A DNA stretch of 64,000 bases from assembly GCF_000336875.1 (NCBI RefSeq), contig NZ_AOJK01000064.1:85079-149078 (forward strand), read 5' to 3'. Shown here one piece after another: positions 61,046-64,000 of the stretch (its first letter is position 1; each line of letters opens with the position of its first letter). The DNA comes from Halorubrum californiense DSM 19288. GTDB taxonomy: Archaea; Halobacteriota; Halobacteria; Halobacteriales; Haloferacaceae. The notes below the pieces were generated by a model. The model made no database searches, had not been told where the DNA came from, and worked only from the letters and a program-made list of their open reading frames with translations. Made by a program: the position numbers and the translations under genes.

Positions 61046-61321
61046 GGGATCGGCACTCGCCGGACAGACTTAACGGTGCGGGCCGGAGCGGGCCGAGACC
61101 GTCGGACGGGGTCGGGTCGTCCCCGCCGCGTTCGGTCGGCGTCTCGTTCATCCACCGCCGACTCCCCATCATTTCATCTGGAGATACTGACACGCACGGA
61201 ACCGTCGCTCGGCGGACCGGCGGCAGTCAGTCGGTGAACCGACGCCGGCCGTTCGGCGGATCGACGCCGGCCACCGACGCGGCGGTCGGTTTTTTTGCCC
61301 CGCCCGTCATCGGTCCGTTCG

Positions 61322-61894
61322 ATGCCCGGGCACGACTCCGCGCGCGACATCTACCGGCAGGCGCTCCCGGTTATCTCCGTCAGCCTGATCGCCGGGCTGT
61401 TCGCGGGGACGATCCTCGCCTCCGAGACGATGCGCGCGAACATCGCGGAGGTCCCCGGGCTCCTCCTGCTGCTCCCGGCGTTCCTCGCCACCCGCGGCGG
61501 GGTGTACGGCTCGCTCGGCGCGCGGCTCTCGACCGGGCTCCACCAGGGGATCATCGAACCGCGGTTCCGGCTCGACCGCCGGCTCACGAACGCGGTCGTC
61601 GCCTCCTTCCTGAACGGGATGACCGTCTCCGTGTTCATCGCGGTCGTCACCTACGCGACGCTCGTCCTGTTCGGCGACGGCGGGAGCCTCTTCCAGCTGG
61701 TCGGCGTGATGGTCGTCGCCGGCTTCCTCTCCGCAGTGATCATGATCACGGTGCTCATCGCGGTCATCTTCCTCGGCTACCGCCGCGGGCTCGACCCCGA
61801 CAACGTCATCGGGCCGGTGGTGACGACGCTCGGCGACGTGTTCGGCGTGTTCTTCCTCCTGGTCGGCGTCGCCGCCGTGGGGGCCGTCTCGTGA
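61322..61894 (+). CDS. MgtE-like divalent cation transporter, half 1
   Basis: The 190-residue membrane protein has about five helices and the MgtE transmembrane core with LLLLLPAFLATRGGVYGSLGARLSTGLHQG and YRRGLDPDNVIGPVVTTLGDVFGV. There are no cytoplasmic N or CBS domains, so it lacks the usual Mg2+ sensor. It is followed, with a 4-nt overlap, by a second half-length MgtE protein; together they would make a heterodimeric pore. Confidence 0.88.
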   Translation: MPGHDSARDIYRQALPVISVSLIAGLFAGTILASETMRANIAEVPGLLLLLPAFLATRGGVYGSLGARLSTGLHQGIIEPRFRLDRRLTNAVVASFLNGMTVSVFIAVVTYATLVLFGDGGSLFQLVGVMVVAGFLSAVIMITVLIAVIFLGYRRGLDPDNVIGPVVTTLGDVFGVFFLLVGVAAVGAVS

Positions 61895-62466
61895 CGGATC
61901 CCAAGTCGACGGCGGTCGACGAGTGGTCGATAGGGCGGATCGTTCGAACGATGATCCCACTTCTGGCCGCGCTGTCGGTGCTTCAGCTCGTCTCCGGAAC
62001 CGTTCTGGAGACCTACGAGGCGGTCCTCCTGCGCTACCCGGCGCTGCTCGTCTTGGTGCCCGTCCAGATTGGGACGGCCGGCAACCTCGCGTCGATCACC
62101 TGCTCGCGGCTCACGACCCAGCTGTACCTCGGGACCTACGAGTTCAGCGCCTCGAACCCCGCGCTCCGGGCGAACGCGGGCGCGGTGTTCGCGCTCGCCG
62201 CGACCGTCTTCGGCGCGGTAGGCGTCGCCGCGTGGGCGATCGGGCTCGCGCTCGGCGGGTCGCTCGCACTCGGCCGCGTGCTGCTGATCTCGCTGGTCTC
62301 CGGGCTGTGTCTCGCCGTCCTCGTCGTCGTCGCCAGCGTCGCCGCCGTCGAGGTGTCCTACCGCGTCGGACTCAACCCGGACGACACGACGATCCCCGTG
62401 GTGACGAACCTCTGTGACATCGCTGGCGTGCTGATCCTCTTCGCGGTCGTCTCGGTCGTGCTGTGA
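61891..62466 (+). CDS. MgtE-like divalent cation transporter, half 2
   Basis: The 191-residue protein starts at a GTG overlapping half 1 (GTGA). It has five helices and the corresponding MgtE motifs LLVLVPVQIGTAGNLASITCSRLTTQLYLG and YRVGLNPDDTTIPVVTNLCDIAGVLILF. The two halves are homologous but diverged, so this is an old split or duplication, not a frameshift. Confidence 0.88.
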   Translation: MTDPKSTAVDEWSIGRIVRTMIPLLAALSVLQLVSGTVLETYEAVLLRYPALLVLVPVQIGTAGNLASITCSRLTTQLYLGTYEFSASNPALRANAGAVFALAATVFGAVGVAAWAIGLALGGSLALGRVLLISLVSGLCLAVLVVVASVAAVEVSYRVGLNPDDTTIPVVTNLCDIAGVLILFAVVSVVL

Positions 62467-62524
62467 GGGCGGTTGCGGGTCGCGGCGCCGCGACCGGGGG
62501 CGCATCCGCCCGACCGCGTCGCCC

Positions 62525-62968
62525 TCAGAACACACTGTCGGCGGTCGCCGCGCCGACGACGCTGAACATCGCGCCGACGGCGACGGCCTTCGCGGTCGTC
62601 GCCACCACCGCGCCGTCGCCGATCCCGCCCTCGACGAGGAACGTCTGTGGCGCGTCGAAGATCAGCGCGAGCAGGAGTACGGACCCGAACGACACCGTCA
62701 TCAGCGAGACGAAGCGGGTCGGGATCCCGACGAGGTCCGGCTCCTCGTCGACGTCGCGGCCGGTGTCGGCCCGGTACAGCGCCGCGTACCCGATCAGTCC
62801 GACGAGCGCCGCGGTCACGGCGGCCTGAATCCAGTTCATCCCCGCGGCGAGCTCCCACACCTCCGCGGTGACGACGAACGGCCCCGCGAGCAGGAAGCCC
62901 CCGACCGACTGCTGGGCGATGTCGGCCACCCGGAAGTTCGGTCGGCGGAGCGCTCGCGGTCGTTTCAT
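62525..62968 (-). CDS. DUF2391 family membrane protein
   Basis: The 147-residue protein has four hydrophobic helices (about 20-40, 45-63, 88-108, 122-145) and the DUF2391 pattern (DIAQQSVGGFLLAGPFVVTAEVW; FVSLMTVSFGSVLLLALIFDAPQ). Function unknown. ATG 62968 was chosen; the open frame beyond it on this strand is a shadow of the methyltransferase gene. Confidence 0.85.
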   Translation of the reverse strand: MKRPRALRRPNFRVADIAQQSVGGFLLAGPFVVTAEVWELAAGMNWIQAAVTAALVGLIGYAALYRADTGRDVDEEPDLVGIPTRFVSLMTVSFGSVLLLALIFDAPQTFLVEGGIGDGAVVATTAKAVAVGAMFSVVGAATADSVF

Positions 62969-63034
62969 ACCCACGACCGGGAGCGGAGCCGGTAAAACAC
63001 CGCCGTTTTTCACCGCTCTCCCCGTCCGGCCGGT

Positions 63035-63712
63035 ATGAGCGTCCGCGAGGAGTTCGACGAGTGGGCGGCGAGCGGGAAGGACCGCGGCATGGAAGACCGC
63101 CACTGGCACACCGCGAAACACGTGTTGGCGCGCATGCCGGTCGAGGCCGGCGACGCCGTCCTCGATCTGGGCACCGGCTCCGGCTACGCGCTCCGCGCGC
63201 TCCGCGAGCGGGGGATCGGCCGCGGCTACGGCCTCGACGGCGCGCCGGAGATGGCCCGTAACGCCCGCGAGTACACCGACGACGACGCGGTCGGCTACCT
63301 CGTCGGCGACTTCGACGAGCTGCCCTTCGCCGACGACTCGCTCGACCACGTCTTCTCGATGGAGGCGTTCTACTACGCGGCCGACCCGGTTCATACGCTG
63401 GAGGAGGTTCGCCGCGTGCTGAAGCCCGGCGGCACCTTCTACTGCGCCGTCAACTACTTCGAAGAGAGCGAGACGACCCACGCGTGGCAGGAGAACATCG
63501 CCGTCGAGATGACGCTGTGGTCGCGCGACGAGTACCGCGCGGCGTTCCGGGAGGCCGGCCTGTACGTCGCCGAGCAGGACGCGATTCCGGACCGCGAGGT
63601 CGAGATTCCGGCGGCGTCGGAGTTCCCGGTCGACGGCTACGAGAGCCGCGAGGCGATGGTCGACCGCTACCGGACGTGGGGGACGCTGTTGACGGTCGGC
63701 GTCGCTCCCTGA
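63035..63712 (+). CDS. class I SAM-dependent methyltransferase
   Basis: The 225-residue Rossmann methyltransferase has motif I VLDLGTGSGYALRAL (about 42-56), acidic motif II GYGLDGAPEMAR, motif III GDFDELPFADDSLDHVFSMEA (about 91-111) and LKPGGTFYCAVNYF (about 129-142). It resembles UbiE/SmtA-like small-molecule methyltransferases; substrate unknown. Confidence 0.92.
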   Translation: MSVREEFDEWAASGKDRGMEDRHWHTAKHVLARMPVEAGDAVLDLGTGSGYALRALRERGIGRGYGLDGAPEMARNAREYTDDDAVGYLVGDFDELPFADDSLDHVFSMEAFYYAADPVHTLEEVRRVLKPGGTFYCAVNYFEESETTHAWQENIAVEMTLWSRDEYRAAFREAGLYVAEQDAIPDREVEIPAASEFPVDGYESREAMVDRYRTWGTLLTVGVAP

Positions 63713-63796
63713 CTCGGAATTATAATTGTCCAACTGTGATCCGGTAGGCGTCTCCGTATTTCTGATCGAGCGTTTCTAAACGATCATCCGCGAGTC

Positions 63797-63935
63797 GACG
63801 GCGAACACCTCCGAAGCCCCGGCCGCGAGGACTCGATGCGCTCGCTGCGGTCCTCGTCGCTCACTCCGTTCGCGTCTGCGGTCCTTGCGTCGCGCGTCTT
63901 CGTCCTCGCGGCCGCCCCTTCGAGTCCCGCCCCTC
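63797..63935. repeat. structured non-coding repeat, copy 2
   Basis: Arms 63812-63830 and 63904-63922 are inverted: CGAAG with CTTCG, CCCC opposite CCCC, then GGCCGCGAGG with its complement. Flanks match copy 1 (30313-30512): CGGCGAACACCTCC before and GAGTCCCGCCC after. The 288 bp from 63713 to the window end hold this repeat plus low-complexity CTCGCTTCGCT sequence and no gene. Confidence 0.75.
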
Positions 63936-64000
63936 CGGAAGACGTTCCTGCTCGCTTCGCTGCGCGGGCTGCGACTTCCGTGCTCCCGCTCGCTTCGCTC

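Overview
The window is chromosomal DNA of a haloarchaeon (class Halobacteria), most likely of the Halorubrum/Haloferax side of the class. This rests on very high GC, acidic proteins, archaeal TATA boxes about 25-30 bp upstream of start codons (mostly leaderless messages), and typical archaeal genes: PolD small subunit, Orc1/Cdc6, CDP-archaeol synthase, a CetZ-type tubulin homologue, a PGF-CTERM protein and the Oap proteins. The genus is inference.

Layout. (1) 1-9.9 kb, minus strand: a TadA/TadC-type secretion or pilus cluster (ATPase, two-domain membrane protein, three small membrane-anchored proteins, and a very large protein running off the left edge). It is preceded by a coiled-coil protein and a small secreted protein, with a divergent CetZ gene next to it. 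(2) 11-23 kb: housekeeping genes: geranylgeranylglyceryl phosphate synthase and CDP-archaeol synthase (lipids), riboflavin synthase, RibB and the regulator-kinase RibK (riboflavin), an M24 peptidase, a UvrD-type helicase, proline dehydrogenase, IlvE and small zinc-finger proteins. (3) 23.2-24.1 kb: tRNA-Ala(CGC) whose 3' end is repeated 87 bp downstream, followed by a VapBC pair. (4) 24.2-30.2 kb: a MaoC-type hydratase with a CoA hydrolase/transferase, then a TAXI-TRAP transporter. (5) 30.2-43.9 kb: HemB, PHP phosphoesterase, several haloarchaeal DUF proteins, PspAB, DNA polymerase D small subunit, signal peptidase and Orc1.

(6) 43.9-44.8 kb is a replication origin: three origin recognition boxes (ORBs), two of them inverted around an AT-rich stretch, beside orc1. 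The orc1 type and the later oapABC genes (54.8-56.5 kb) match the oriC1 neighbourhood of haloarchaea. Between origin and oapABC lies a 9.7-kb catabolic block (44.8-54.5 kb): CaiB-type CoA transferase, an unusual SCP-x-type thiolase, a DUF35 zinc/OB protein, a TetR regulator, an amidohydrolase, a fumarylacetoacetate-hydrolase family enzyme, an unrecognised protein, a TatD-like hydrolase, a BNR-repeat protein and a DoxX-like protein. Three promoters in this block carry the same inverted repeat (TTTAC, six bases, GTAAA), which I propose is the TetR operator. The substrate is unknown.

(7) 56.9-63.7 kb: aspartate kinase, a SOUL protein, a GNAT-like protein, a 29-codon membrane protein coupled to a DUF7089-type gene, a DUF7090-type gene, two half-MgtE transporters, DUF2391 and a methyltransferase.

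The strongest candidates for something undescribed are the TetR-controlled catabolic block beside the origin, with its active-site-altered thiolase, and a dispersed non-coding repeat. The repeat's two copies (30.3 kb and 63.8 kb) fold into the same long hairpin with compensatory base changes and a conserved C-rich internal loop.
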